A DNA stretch of 64,000 nt from Theropithecus gelada (GCF_003255815.1 NC_037670.1:71141624-71205623); one strand, 5' to 3'. Counted from the stretch's first letter, positions 22,985 to 35,405 are shown. A program made the numbers and translations. The notes: a model not told the origin generated them from the letters alone.

Positions 22985-23475
22985 CCCATTCATCATTTAT
23001 TCATTCAAAAAAAATTGTTGATTTTCTACTATTTATCAGGCAGTGGAGACACAGTAATAAATCATTCTGACTTAAGAATTACATAAATAAAACACTATTC
23101 AGTTGCAAGAAATGCCAGTGAGGAAGTAAACAGTGATGTGAGAGGGTAAGTGGGTAAGAGGTGGTGGTGATTGGAGTAAGGAAGGCCCACGTCACAGTGT
23201 CATAGGGTGGCACAGGATGCCACAGCTAAAGCACAAGAAGGAGTCAGCCATGCAGAGAGCTGGAGGCAAAGCATCCCAGAAGGAGAGAACCATAGTAGAA
23301 AGGCTCTGAAAAGGCAAAGAGCTGGGAATATTCTGGGAACAGAATGGAGCCAGTGTGGCTGGAGTCTCAAGAGTAAGATGACATTGGTAAGATGCTTAGA
23401 TTCTCTTCCAAGTGAAAACCTTACAGTTTAGGTAGGAGCATGATGTGATCTGATTTAAATCAGAATCATCACAAC
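22985..23475 (-). mobile_element. L2 (LINE-2) 3' part
   Basis: On the plus strand it begins with the complement of the L2 3' tail (tcatttattcattcaaaaaa, atcaggcagtggagacacag). It continues through the usual order gccatgcagagagctgg, gaaaggctctgaaaagg, gccagtgtggctggag and gagcatgatgtgatctgatt. It is strongly diverged, as expected of L2. The 74-codon frame inside is incidental. Confidence 0.75.
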
Positions 23476-23758
23476 ATTTAAAGACAGCAGACACTGGCTT
23501 TTTCTACACCACTGAAATCATTAGTCTTCTACTTCCTATAATTTTCTCTTTTGTGTCAGATATTTACAAATGTCTGATTCCTTTTATGTGCTCCTAAGTT
23601 TCTAGTTCTTGGAGTCTGCTCTCCTCCAGCCTGTCATTTGTAACACACACAGAAACTTCCTGATCATATTTTAGTTTCTTCCTTTCTGACTCAAAGTGCT
23701 CTTGCCATTGGGTTGATGGTATACTGCCTGGAAGAAGCTATTACCCTGTTATTTTACC

Positions 23759-23822
23759 ATGATATCACCACTGCAATTGGCTTCACCAATGTTTCTTTGC
23801 TACCCTCCCTCAGTTTCCATAA
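23759..23822 (+). repeat. Dispersed local duplication, copy B
   Basis: Counterpart of 21291-21353, 2.47 kb away in the same orientation. Differences are concentrated in the first half (caccactgcaattggcttc against cacttctgaaattggtttt). Confidence 0.7.
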
Positions 23823-24619
23823 GCAAGATGAAGAACATACACTCCTTTCCCTTGTATTCAAGTGTATGGGGTGTGGGGACAGGTAGGGCTGGCTGGTATG
23901 AGGACAGGTAGTTACAAGAGGCAACTTTTCCCAGAACAGAGGAGAGGTCCAACCCAAAAGCACCCATGTGCATTCTTGCAATTCCAAGACTGCTGGTGAG
24001 GATACTCTCAATCTAAGCCTTTGATTTCTGAAATAAAAAAAAGTTATATCTGAGAATCAGCTTATGTGTTTATGGTCCTGGAGTAGACTGGGAGAGGGAT
24101 TTTTCAGGCGGTGCCTACAGATATGCTTACAGTTGTGACATGGGGTGAAGGCTTTCATTGATGTTGATGTCATGGGTTCCCTCTGGGAGGATGGAAGCCC
24201 CAGGGAAATACATCGGCAGTATGGGATTAAAGTCCCCGGAGCCCATTGCATTTTGTGGGAAAGCAATCCTATGGCTCACCATTGCTCTCATCAGAGGGAC
24301 TTTGTCCCTAGTGCCCACACACAACATGGATTGAGGCCAGGGAAGTTTGGGTTTGACTAGACTAGGACTGCCCTTCTCAGCAGTCTTTTCCAGCCTTCTA
24401 AGGGAGAGCATCAGTGGCTCACTCTAGACTTGGAAAAACAAAATGAAAAGGGAATATTTTGATTAGAGTTGCCTTAGGAAAAATTATTATAGAGAATTCA
24501 TGGAAAAACATTGCTTGCCAATTTCAGAACTACTCGAAATATCTGGTAGGCTAAATATAGCACACTATTCACAGCCTTGCAAGTCCTGAGGTCTGGCTAA
24601 ATGTGAGCTCTGAGGTGGT

Positions 24620-24716
24620 GTCTTCCTCCCTCCCCTCCTCCCTCTCTGTCTCTCCTCCCCCTTTACTCTCTCTCTGTCTCTCACTCTTTCTCGTTTTCTT
24701 TATCTCTCTTTCCTAG
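24620..24716 (+). repeat. CT-rich low-complexity tract
   Basis: Polypyrimidine run of CT, CCT and TCTC words (ctccctctctgtctctcctc). It holds no gene. Confidence 0.85.
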
Positions 24717-25170
24717 CTAGCCCTGGATGCTTAACCATGAATGATTACCAAACAAGAACCTTAATTGTTATCTCAGTATAAGCTGTTACTTAGTTTGCAA
24801 AACAGCAGTAATGTTAATGAAATTTCCCTCTGAAAAATAACAGCTGAAATGAGAGAGGGGACGTTTCACAAACTAAAAGGGCTCACAAATGCATCTTTCA
24901 GATTTTTTTCTTAAGTTTATGATAATCTAAGAAACGGGGTAATAACCCTGTAACTCTAGGAGTGAATTACAGAGGAGGTAATTCAAAGGATTTTTCATGT
25001 TTGGCTGAAATACCTTGCTCTTTGTGACCCCTAAAAGGAGATCTATGTCAATGGAAGAGAGGGAGTTGAGATTGGTGTAAAGTAAAACTTCTCAACTTGA
25101 AGGGGTGTGAGACCTGAAATTCCCTTCTAAGTGGAATTATCAAAGTATATTTTTTGGTGATTTAATGTTC

Positions 25171-25231
25171 TCTCCCTTCCTTCCTTCCTTCCTTCCCCCC
25201 TTCCTTCCATCCTTTCTCCCTCCTTTTCCCT
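25171..25231 (+). repeat. CCTT microsatellite
   Basis: Tandem cctt units (ccttccttccttccttcc), interrupted by a C run. Confidence 0.9.
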
Positions 25232-25332
25232 AGGGAATTAAAAACAACAAAAATTCAAAGAAAAAAGTGTAGACACCTATAATCATGCAATCATTTTCTT
25301 TCGTCTTCCTTCTCTCATTTTGTATGAATGTA

Positions 25333-25978
25333 CAGGTAAACACCATTATCTGCAGTGGTTTTGTTCTATAAAGTCACTGCAAACACTGAATTAGCAAATA
25401 TTGAACCATTGCTCCAGGGAGAAATACAGAGTTAGGGCTTATGAACCTCTGGTCACAACATTTTCACCAACAGATCAATCCATAACTTTAAGTACGTTTC
25501 TGTTTAATGGCGTCTCATCTAACATACACTGTTGATGCATTAGCATTGAACTCACGACCTATAACACTGTGACTCATTCTTGAATGAAGCTTATTTAACA
25601 CCCGTAGTTTCTCCAGAAGGCACTTCACAGCTTTGTTGTGTTTAGGATCACCAAACAGCACTTTAGTCCTATGCTTGGGGGACATTTTAAACAGTGAAAT
25701 CATGAGGAAAAAGCACAAAAATGCAAAAAATGTGTCATGAAATTGATAGCCAAAAGGACACATGTTTAAAATATAAGAACTGAAATAAGAAGGTAAAGCA
25801 TCACCCTGTCCAATCTCAGATGAAATTATGCCCATCCGGCTATTTGAATTTTTGTCACTCAGTGCACATCTGTAAATGACCATGAATGCACAGAGTATTG
25901 ACTTGGGAGTTAGAAATACATTTCACAGAGTAGATGGATTTGAAAATATGGAATTCATTAAAAATGAGAATCAATGGT
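25333..25978 (-). mobile_element. Tigger-derived element retaining transposase 5' part
   Basis: The left end caggtaaacaccattatctg follows TA at 25331-25332. The body matches a Tigger/MER6- or MER44-like non-autonomous element: tattgaaccattgctccagg, ctctggtcacaacattttca, gaaattgatagccaaaagga. The right end near 25978 is degraded. Unlike many such derivatives it keeps the beginning of the transposase gene on the minus strand. The exact family name is not certain. Confidence 0.7.
25515..25685 (-). pseudogene. Tigger/pogo transposase N-terminal HTH fragment
   Basis: The minus-strand frame starts MSPKHRTKV at 25685 and continues for 57 codons to about 25515. It contains KAVKCLLEKLRVLNKL, then HSRMSHSVIGREFNANAST. 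This layout, a basic start followed by two helices with a GREF-N-ST turn, is that of the CENP-B/pogo DNA-binding helix-turn-helix at the start of Tigger transposases. The rest, including the DDE catalytic domain, is absent. The open frame extends upstream to 25883 in non-homologous sequence. It is a fossil fragment and is not expected to be expressed. Confidence 0.65.
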
Positions 25979-26849
25979 GCAAACACACACACATAGTCTG
26001 TTCCCTTTCACATGTCTTTGTCAAATGTACTTTTACATATATTTTGAGGAGATTTTAGGAAACTATAATACATCTCATTTAGATAGAAACTAGCTGTTAG
26101 CAGATACACTTCCAAGAGATGTAGACTTTAAGTTTAGTTGAGATGTGCTGATTTTTGCTGTGCCAAAACAATTTAAGAAATTGGAAAAACAGACCCAGAA
26201 GGCCCACCTACATGTGTTTTTAGCTGTCATCAAGGCAGGGACACACGCAGAGCTTTTGAGGACTACTGGCAAAAAAAATGGCCCACTGGCAGATGTAAAA
26301 AGGCCCTTCCCCGTACATAAATAGAAATGAGGAATAAAGTACATTCCACTCTAAAGAGTTAACATGTTTCCTGGTTGAAAGGTGGAAGATAAATTTCTAT
26401 ATGACAGAGAGAGAGACAAAGCAAACCTTTGGGCAGCCCAAGTTGGTGCTGAAGCAGCATCCAGGCCCTGGGGGCTCAGACAGAAGGGACTGGTCGAGGA
26501 CAGAAGCCAAGCCTCCACCCAAAGGTCAGAAGCTGGAATTTAGCTTCTCTTCACTGAGCCTCAAAACCTGCCACATCTATGAAAGGGGGTAAAAAGCACT
26601 CCACCCACAAGACTTGAAAAACAACAAGAGTTGTCATTTTTAATAAATAGAGACTGACTCTAAATATGTTCTGAGGATAGGAGTCTATATTTATTCTTCC
26701 CATAGTGGGGAATTTATGTGAGAAATTAATAAATAAACTGGTGAAATTCTTGAAGCCTAACTAAATCAGTCTTTATATAGACATTACCAAAGACAAATGG
26801 AATTCTCACATATAATCTCCACAAAAGTCAGGCTCTAATAAAATATTAT
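25979..26849. other. Unassigned stretch
   Basis: No gene is recognised. A GC-richer part at 26410-26590 carries a 63-codon frame without similarity. The rest is AT-rich. Confidence 0.35.
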
Positions 26850-27224
26850 AAACCATAAAGGAAAACACTATCATTAGGGAGACATGACACATAAAGCAAA
26901 TGGGAGAATTAACATTCTAAGCTGTTAATAAAAAATTTGAAGAGAATAGAAAATAATTTTAAATTAAAGACATAAAAAAGAAACTATAATGAAAGAACAG
27001 GGCAATATTAACAAAGAATCAAATAAGAACAGGCTAATTTTTCGGAAAAAAAAACAAACAAAAAGAGACATTCCAGGAAAGAAAATTCTGATTATTGAAA
27101 GGAAAAATCTAGTGGTTGATTTTAAACTCCAGATTAGACACTTTTGAAGAAAGAATTAGTAATCTGGAAAACAGATCTATCAAAATAATCTAAAATGCAG
27201 TACAAAGAAACCAAACCAAAAATA
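26850..27224 (+). mobile_element. L1M ORF1-region relic
   Basis: Diverged L1M wording: agacacttttgaagaaagaa, ttagtaatctggaaaacaga, aaaatgcagtacaaagaaac. It is A-rich and frame-broken. The upstream limit is approximate. Confidence 0.5.
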
Positions 27225-28383
27225 GACAAGTGGAAATATATCAAACTAAAATTCTTGTGCACAGCAAAGGAAACTATCAAAGGAGCAAAGAGACAACCTA
27301 TAGAATGGGAGAAAATATTTACAAACTTCATCTGACAAGTGACTAATATCCCGAATATACAAGAAATTCAAATAACTCAACAGCCAAGAACCAAATAATC
27401 TGATTTTAAAATGGACATAAGATCTGGGTAGACACTTCTTAAAAGAAAACATACAAATGGCTAAGTAGATGAAAAAATGCTGAACATGACTAATCACCAG
27501 GGAAATGTAAACGAAAACCACATTGAGATATCATCTCACTCTGGTTAGAATGGCTATTATCAAAAAGGCAAATAAATAAATAACAAATGCTGGTGAGGAT
27601 CTGGAGAAAAGGGACTGTTACAGAGTATTGATGGAAATGTAAACCAGTACTGTCATTATGGAAAACAATTTGGAGTTTCTCACAAAACTAAAATCAGAAC
27701 TACCATACAATACAGCAAGTCCACTACTGGGCATTTATCCAAAAGAAAGAAAATCCGTATGTCAAAGGGATACCTGCATCCCCATGTTTATTGCAGCACT
27801 ATTCAGAATGGAGTCAACCTAAATGCCTGTCAACAAATGAATGGATAAAGAAAATGTGGTACATATATACAATGGAATACCGTTCAGCAATGAGGTACAT
27901 TGATATCCTGTTATTCTTGACAACATGAATGAGTCTGGAGGATATTATGTCAAGTGAAATAAGTCAGGCAAAGAAAGAGAAGTACTGCATGTTCTCATTC
28001 ATATGTGGGAACTAAGAAAAATTGAGCTCATAGAAGTAGAGAGTAGAATTATGGTTATTAGAGGCCTGGAAGAGATAGGGGAGGAGAGGATAGGGAGACG
28101 TTGGTTAACAATACAAAATTCCAGCTAGATAGAGGAATAAGTTATAGTGTTCTATATCATTGTAGGAGAAATAAGATTACCAATAATTTATTGTATATTT
28201 TTGAAAAGCTACAAGAGAAGATTTTGAATGTTCATGATACAAAGAAATGATAAATATTTGAGGTGATGGGTATGCTAATTACCATGATTTGATCATTATA
28301 TATTGTATACATGTATTGCAATATCACTCTGTCTCCTATAAATATGTGCTATTATTATATATCAACTAAAAATAAATAAAAGA
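27225..28383 (+). mobile_element. L1MA-type LINE-1 3' end
   Basis: The ORF2 C-terminal part (ttgtgcacagcaaaggaaac, tggatctggagaaaa-type block, tactgcatgttctcattcat) is followed by a 3' UTR ending ttgaggtgatgggtatgcta and aaaataaataaaag. The 3' UTR wording is L1MA-like. It is 5'-truncated with broken frames. It appears inserted within or beside older L1M sequence. Confidence 0.85.
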
Positions 28384-28404
28384 AGAAATGAAAGTTTTAG
28401 AACT

Positions 28405-28525
28405 GATTATTTTGACTATGGTGATGATTTCATACAGATATACATGTCAAAAGTTAAAAATGTGCAGTTAAATATATCCAGTTTATTATATGTCAATTAT
28501 ACCTCAATAAAGCTCTTTAAATAAA
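28405..28525 (+). mobile_element. L1M 3' tail
   Basis: Sequence gactatggtgatgatttcat, then cagtttattatatgtcaatt, then acctcaataaagctctttaa is an L1M 3' UTR end. It may belong with the relic at 26850-27224, split by the L1MA insertion. Confidence 0.65.
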
Positions 28526-28697
28526 GAGATGCTACCATAGAACAAAAGCTGTTTGTTTTTCCATACTTGAGAAGTTCATTAAAAATTAAAAATTTTGAAT
28601 GTCAAAAATAGGTTGCAGAGTAAAATATATGATGCAATTCTATTTTAGGGGAACAAAGGGAAACAAACATTGTACCAAAGAAAAAAATTCCAACCTA

Positions 28698-29000
28698 GAC
28701 CTGGTGCAGTGGCTCACTCCTTGTAATCCCAGCACTTTGGTAGGCCAAAGCAGGCAGATCATGAGGTCAGGAGTTCCAGACAAGCCTGTCCAATATGGTG
28801 AAACTCTGTCTCTACTAAAAATACAAAAAAATTAGCTGGGTGTGGTTGCAGGCACCTGTACTCCTAGCTACTCGGAAGGCTGAGGCAGGAGAACCACTTG
28901 AACCCAGGAGGCAGAAGCTGCAGTGAGCTGAGATCACACCATTGCACTCCAACCTGGGTGACAAAGTGAGGCTCTGTCTCAGAAAAAAAAAAAAAAGAAA
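28698..29000 (+). mobile_element. AluS
   Basis: Full-length diverged Alu (tggtgcagtggctcactcct, gatcatgaggtcaggagttc) with an A tail. Target duplications are aaattccaaccta before 28698 and aaattctaaccta at 29001-29013. Confidence 0.87.
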
Positions 29001-29013
29001 AAATTCTAACCTA

Positions 29014-29379
29014 AATATTTTTTATGATAGTATATACATGGAATAAGGTGGAAAAGAAGACTTGTAAACAAAGCCAAATGAAATTAAACTCATTTTCAAT
29101 CAGAAAAAAAATAATGGTGTATAATACAGAATTTTTCCCTGGTTCCTGCAAGGGAGCCTCTAAACCCTCAGCATTTACCAAATGATAGGAGTCTTTGATA
29201 TTTAGGGTGGACCTCTCAGACCATACCTGAGTTTAAGCTCAGGAGGTGACTCATGGTGTACCCCAAGGTAGTTGAGGTTGATGAGATGACTCAGGACGGG
29301 GGCTGGCCGTAACAGAAGGATCAGCCATGTTAGAGCATTAGGGCTTTGAGCCACGTGGTATCAGTCCAGCCTCCAGAGG
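29014..29379. other. Unassigned stretch
   Basis: No gene is recognised. It may be the upstream part of the old LTR-like repeat that follows. Confidence 0.35.
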
Positions 29380-29925
29380 AGAAACGGAAGCTGGAGCTCA
29401 AGCTTAATCACACAGCCAGCGACTCAATCAATCCTGCCTATGTAGTCGTGCTCCACTGAAAACCATGGATACCAGAGCTCAGCTGAACTTCCCTGGTTGG
29501 CAGTGCTCTGCCCATCGTCACACACGAATGTGCTGGGAGGATGATGTTTCCCTGAGGACACGGAAGCTTCACATTTGAGACTCTCTCACACCTCATCCTA
29601 TGTTCTTTTCTTTTGGTTGATTTGGATGTGTATTCCCTTCTATTTTTTATAATAAAACTTGGAAGTATAGGCTTCCTTGTGTTTTGTGGGTCATTCTAGT
29701 GCATTACAGAATTTGAGTCAGTGAAAGAACCCTCCAAATTGCAGCAAGTTGGTTGGAAGTGCAGATGGCCTGGGAAACCCAAACTTGTGACTAGTGTCTA
29801 AAGGGAGATCAGTCTTGCAAAGGACTATGCCCTGAACCTGTGAAGTGCGGCCCAACTCTGGGAATTTGGTGTCAGAAGTCACTGCAAACAGTAACCACTA
29901 GAAGACTAAAAATGGAATGAACAAA
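29380..29925 (+). mobile_element. Ancient LTR-class repeat, family not identified
   Basis: Wording ttataataaaacttggaagt, gtgggtcattctagtgcatt, tggttggaagtgcagatggc, gacctgtgaag-like and ggtgtcagaagtc follows an abundant old interspersed repeat with an internal polyadenylation-like site. I cannot put a reliable name on it. Confidence 0.45.
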
Positions 29926-30835
29926 TTCCAAACCCACAGGTGGTCAAAGAATAATAAAGTAAACTTGACTATTCCAATGGAAAAAGATCATGATAAAAGG
30001 AAAACACAAAGTAGGATGATAGAAATAAAGCTAAATGTATCAGCAGTGACAATAAATTAAAAAAAAATAAACTTGCTTATTAACAGGTTTTGACATGTAA
30101 AAAGCACACTGAAGCAGTCATAGAAAAAGATCAGAACTTGAATGTAGTCCCTTATGTTTGTTTATATTTGAATTATATATGGTGAAGAATATACCCTAAT
30201 CTTCTCAGGGTTTAGGGTGTGTAAATGTCTTTATCTGCCTTAACATGAAATACTTTTATAGCCCTGAGCTAGTTATTTCTATGGAGAAGATGTGGGCTCT
30301 GGCTTTTGTATTGGTAAGATGTGGATATTGAAACGTGGGTCAAGGTTCTGAGTAGCGGGATTGCTGAGACCCAGATATGAAGGACTTGTTGCTGAGTTTG
30401 AGGCATCATGTCACAGACTGAGCAAACCTCTCTGCCACCGCCCCCGACCCCCACCAGGAGAACACCAGCATTTAACATGACCTTCCATTATTAGCTTCCA
30501 GCAGCTTTCTCGGTGAGGAGCAGGGGCCGCTTCAGTCCACCGCAGCAGGAAGCAGGTGGTCAGCAATGTGGGGTGAGCGCTCAGTAGCAGGAGAGTGGAA
30601 ACCGCTGGCACAGGATTTGTGGCTGGGGGGTGAAAAAGCAGTGGCAGGCATCACAACTGTAGAACTCATGATTTTAGAGTATAGTCTTAGCCTTTTAAAT
30701 TAAGAGGACTCACTTTAAAAACAAAAGGTCGTATCACACACAGAAAAAATATATGTTTAGTTGGCAAAATATATCATGATGTAAAGTTGCTATCAAACAT
30801 TTAGACAAAAATAGCTATACTTTCTTGAATACTTT
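29926..30835. other. Unassigned stretch
   Basis: No gene is recognised. Minus-strand frames at 30269-30611 are overlapping artefacts of a GC-richer patch (ccaccgcccccgacccccac). Confidence 0.35.
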
Positions 30836-30985
30836 CTGTGATTCAGACACTGTACTGAACGTATTTTATATGAAGGAAGTTTTATTCTTACAGTGGATGA
30901 GGAAATTGAGATTTCGAAGTTAAATGCCTTGTTTATGTTAATATAGCAAAGAGATGGTGGATGTAAGATTCAAATCAGCTCGACC
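30836..30985 (-). mobile_element. MIR (SINE)
   Basis: On the plus strand this reads cagacactgtactgaacgta, cagtggatgaggaaattgag and gatgtaagattcaaatcagc. This is the complement of a core MIR in the right order (end of core, then the primer-like part). Confidence 0.7.
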
Positions 30986-31849
30986 TGACAGTGACACAGC
31001 CAATGCTGACATTATGGCTATGTGCATTTGATGTCTGCAGCAGAAAACACAGATGAGAGGCACTACTGCAGTCTGCTCCAATCCTGTTAGAGTTTCCAGC
31101 TGGTCATGCACAGGGGAGCTGGGCAGGGGAGGTGGACTCGAGAGCAGAATCTTGGCAGCATTCAATGGTGAGAGTAGTCAATGGAGAGAGTGATTCCCTC
31201 CAAAGGGCTTGGGGTGTACAGTGACGCCTGGCGGGACCCCACACTGGAAGAGCTCACAAGCAGATCTGAGGCAGGTGCTCAGGTACCAGCACTCCGTACA
31301 TAGAAGCAATTCAGCCTCTTAGCTAGGCTTATGAGGGCATCAGGATCTGAGGCCACATTGCAGCCACACTGCATGCTGGTGACTCTTCCTCTAAGGAGCT
31401 GTGCTCTCTCAAGCCCCACGTCTCTCCTCTGTGCTGTCCTCAGCCTGCTGTGTTCCCCATCCCATCTCTCTATCTAGCACATTGTCCTTGCTAACTTACC
31501 CTCATCTTTCAAGCAGAACAAACAGCATTCCCACTTCCAGGTTTGCCCAACTCTCCTTCCTGACTTGGGCACCCCTTCTTGGTGAAGGCTGGCACGCTCC
31601 TTTACAGAGTTAATTATACTAAACTCCAGTGAAGCTCTGAAGACTGAGCTTTCACCAATATTCCTTGCATCCTGCCACTTCACTGCCGAGCATGCTTCAA
31701 AGGCTTCAGTGCCGCCTGCATGACAGTAACACCTTCTTGCTTCATTGCTCATCACTCCTGGCCTCACCCTCTGGTACTCTGTGCTGGTTCATACTGATCC
31801 TTGATGTCCCTAGAGTGGGCCTGTCTGTCACTCCTCCAGAGTTTAATCC
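30986..31849. other. Mostly unassigned; possible L2 trace
   Basis: No gene is recognised. A short segment at 31465-31540 (ttgctaacttaccctcatct) recalls plus-strand L2 but is too short to claim separately. The open frames here have no support. Confidence 0.3.
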
Positions 31850-32010
31850 ATGCTGCTCTTTCCCCCTGGGCTGCCCTCCCTTCTGGTCTTTGTCTGGGCA
31901 CCTTCCTTTCATCCTAAACAATTAGCACTTAGCTCAGCTATCACCTCTTCCAGGAAGCAGTCTCTGACACACCTGGGGAGAATTAGGTGCCTATCTTGTG
32001 AGCTTTCCTG
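31850..32010 (+). mobile_element. L2 fragment
   Basis: Segments cagctatcacctcttccagg, aagcagtctctgacacacct and gagaattaggtgcctatctt follow the L2 3' region (tcacctcctccaggaagcc type). It is diverged and short. Confidence 0.6.
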
Positions 32011-32544
32011 CCAACCCTCCCATCACCTGCACCCACCCCGAGGGTTCCACCAGGCCAAAAGGGGCTGGCATCGTCAGTGCAGGGGGCTCTACTTTACATA
32101 CTCACTGCAGAATCAGCCTTTGCCATGGACTGGCAGAGCACAGGGATGCTGAACATTTATTTTTCTAATAGCAACTTGATTCATTTTTAGTTATAGATCC
32201 TAAAAACTATTTCACGTTCATTAAAAACACACACACACAGACATCACAGAGGAAAAAAATAAAATCACCAAAATACTACTTCTCAGAGATAAGTCCTGTT
32301 ACTTACAACCATAATAAGTAAGGAAGTATTTCCTTCCTGACTTCTCACATTTTTAATCATACTATACAAAGATGTGTACAATATGTTCCCTTTTCTGTCC
32401 ACTTAGAAATGTATTGGAGCCATGTTTATCAAGTTAGTAGAAGTAGTGGTGGTCATGGTGGTAGGAGTAATCTTCAGCCATTGATAAACATAGATTTACA
32501 CTCCACATTATCATTTTTCATTCTTGCACAGTATTCCCCTAGAT
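32011..32544. other. Unassigned stretch
   Basis: No gene is recognised. A short CA run lies at 32228-32239. Confidence 0.35.
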
Positions 32545-32795
32545 GGAAATAATCATGAGAATTACAATAATTGCTAACATTTATCAAGTGACTACTCTGA
32601 GCTATGCATAGTCATAATAATACTTTACAATAATAATCAATAATACTTTGCAGTCATTATTGTATCTTTACTGCAACATTATGAGGCTGGTATCAGGATT
32701 ATCTCCATGCTTTGCTGATGAGAAAACTAAGCCTCAGAGATGGGTCTTGCCAGAGTCGGTCCGACTCCACAGCCTACATTCTTAACCACCATCAA
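32545..32795 (-). mobile_element. MIR (SINE)
   Basis: Plus-strand wording ttgctaacatttatcaagtg, gtatcaggattatctccatg, gatgagaaaactaagcctca and tccgactccacagcctacat is the complement of nearly a full MIR. An AAT-rich expansion lies near 32615-32655. Confidence 0.75.
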
Positions 32796-35244
32796 AGGTG
32801 TACTGTCACATTAAAAATTCCCCTACTGGAAGATAATGAAGATGTTTCCAGGGGTTTTTGTTGTTGTTGTTTCTTTGCAATAATAAACAAAATTATTTTT
32901 GGAAAAAAGAAAAACCCCAGGACCATTTTCTTATGCCTGTATCCCTGCCCTCCCTGACCTGTTCTCTCATTACTTCAATTTGCAAAAGACCACTTTAAAA
33001 TTCCATCACATTGCTTTTATGAAATACGGTGGCACTGGTATAGGCCGGTCCTCAAGACTCCCTGGATTCCAAGAAATCTGCAGCTCTTTGGAGTCTAGAC
33101 AGGTCTTCAAAAGACTCATTTAATACAAATATTTTACTTGGAAATTCTTCAGTGCTCAGTTAGAGGTTGATTTGGCTCCTACTTCCTGGGGCGTATTTAG
33201 ATTCAATTAGGCCAAGAGCTTAGACTATTGCCCCTCGAGAAAGATTAGAAAATGGGAGTTTCCCCTTTATAGGAAGATTGTCATAAAGAATCAAGCACGA
33301 CACTCTCAGTTTGAGAGGTGTTGATGTAGCTTTGCCAAACTTCCCAATTAACGCTTTGCGAAATGATCAAATTTCCATGAAGACACACGACATTTCCATT
33401 TCCTCATAATGTATATGGATAGTTTAAGAAACTAGATATCTGAAGATGGGAAATTCAGATTAAAAGAAAACCAAAAAAAAAAAAAAAACTCTTCTCTACT
33501 TTTGACTAAACTTCTTGATTTTTTTCTCCCAATTATAATTTCCATGAATATTTTTCATCCTCTTAAGTCAAAAGAGAATGACACTTAATGTCTCCTTTTT
33601 AACAGTGACTCAAAATGAAATAAAATAAAAATGCATAACAGCCTTTATGTAATCAAGCAAAAGGTCTTGTTAGCTGAATGTATTTCACCTGAAATGAGTT
33701 CCTAAGATAAGCAAACCCGAAAGATGGAGGGTGGTCTGTGCGGTGTACATTACTTGACATCTTGGTTCTGGTTTCCTGGTGTGAACAGCGATGATAAATG
33801 TTGACTCTACTCCTGATTTACCAGGAAGGCAAGACATTCACTCCTGCTATTGTGAAGACACTGCAGAGCTGAGGGGAGCTCTACGCCTCCTTCACCTAGA
33901 GCGCACTGTTGCTGGCCTGTGTGCTGAGAGGACAGGTCCCACTGAATTGATCTCAACCAGAGTTTTCCTAGATCTCGTTAGCTTTTGTTTGCAAATACTT
34001 TCCCATTAATTCCTAATTCAGTTTTCTGTGGTTTGCCCAATGCAGATTTGTTAGTCCCATTTCAAAGTTTTGCCTTGTTGTTTCAGGAAGTGCTTGGAGG
34101 ACTAACCAACAGTTTTCACACAGTTTTCCAATCTGGGCCCTTGTGTTGACTTCTCCTGCTTCTAGAGAGTTTACTATTGACCCCTGACCACCAGAATACC
34201 TGCTGTGCCTGTGCAGAAATCCAAGGCAGGCCCCTTTCTCCCTCTTCTTGGCTTCTGGGTTTTGGAGAGTCATTGCTTCTCAGATATATGCTTTCCTCAC
34301 TCCCCTTAAGAGTACAAGCCTGAGGAAGATCAATTCCTCCTCTGTCTCTGTAGGTGAACTTCTCATAGTTCCTTTTCCTAGAATAGAGATTCCAAGGATT
34401 ACCAGCCCTGAGAGTTGCCTGGACATATACGAATCTGTTTTAGGTTTAAAATGAACTTTGGTGAGACAGAGAATTTCCCTGCTCTACTCTGTAAGGCTGA
34501 CCCTGAAAGGGGACATCAGGAACTCTGTTTCTCACGTTTTGAGACATTAGGTATCAATGGGAAATTAGTGTAGTTTGAAGTGCCCACGTGGCTTACCGGT
34601 AACCACAGAGCATTAGAAACAGAGTTATTACACATGTTATTAGATACCACAAAAACATTCCCCACCAAAAACAGGAACATATCTGACTGTCATGCATACA
34701 GAGTTTACACATGTGATCATTATGCATTCATAACAGCATATTAACAAACGTAAAACCAAGACACTTGGAGAGATTTTGTGAAATAAAAGCAGTAAAATTT
34801 AAGCTTGATTACTATGTAGATTATATATCATTTGTGATTTCTGTAGACTTTCCTAAGTCAGAGAGTAAATAGCAGAGATGATATGTTGCTTTATTTAAAA
34901 TTTTTTTTGCTATTTTGGTGAAAAGAATAAATCTTTAGCTTCTCTCTCAGGCCCTGCCAGAACACTGGTATGATGACCTTGTTTAGGATGACAATTCCAT
35001 CTACCCACAGCAAACAGAGTAGCAGCAACCATCTGTGTAATTAGTCAATACTTTCATCACTACTTTCTTCTCACCAACTATGAGAGATGGACTAAATAAG
35101 CAGGAAAAATAAGTTGAAATTATGTAACTGTCCTTACTGCATCTTGCTAGATCTAACTTTCCAGGAAAGGATGCATACAAATGAAAAAAAAAAAAAAGCA
35201 ATCTTAGTAAAATTAAATAGGATATACGACCCCATTGTGTTCTA
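32796..35244. other. Unassigned stretch
   Basis: No gene or repeat family is recognised apart from an A run at 33472-33488 and small T and A runs. Open frames of 60-86 codons at 32712-34454 are scattered on both strands without similarity. This is one of the longer unique-looking blocks. Confidence 0.4.
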
Positions 35245-35405
35245 GACCAGCACTTTGCACACTTTAATGTGTGCCCACATCACCTGGGGAAGAATGTTGT
35301 TAAAATGCAGATTCGGATTCAGTAGATTTAGGGTGGGATCTCAGATCCTACCTTTCAACAAGCTCCCAGGTGATGTTGATGCTGCTGTCTGAGGACCACA
35401 CTTAG
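35245..35405. mobile_element. MER5-like hAT fossil
   Basis: Wording ccagcactttgcacacttta, cccacatcacctggggaaga, aaaatgcagattcggattca, acaagctcccaggtgatgtt and gaggaccacactt has the MER5A order. It is adjacent to a later Alu. Confidence 0.7.

Larger units (their letters stand above)
23476..25332. other. Unassigned stretch with pyrimidine tracts
   Basis: No gene is recognised. Overlapping frames at 23754-24411 on both strands show no family features. It contains copy B of the 63-base duplication (23759-23822), a CT-rich tract at 24620-24716 and a CCTT microsatellite at 25171-25231. Confidence 0.35.

Noticed and set aside
30411..30611. GC-richer patch as a possible CpG island or promoter
   Set aside because: CpG dinucleotides are few and the patch is short. 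There is no initiator or TATA context.
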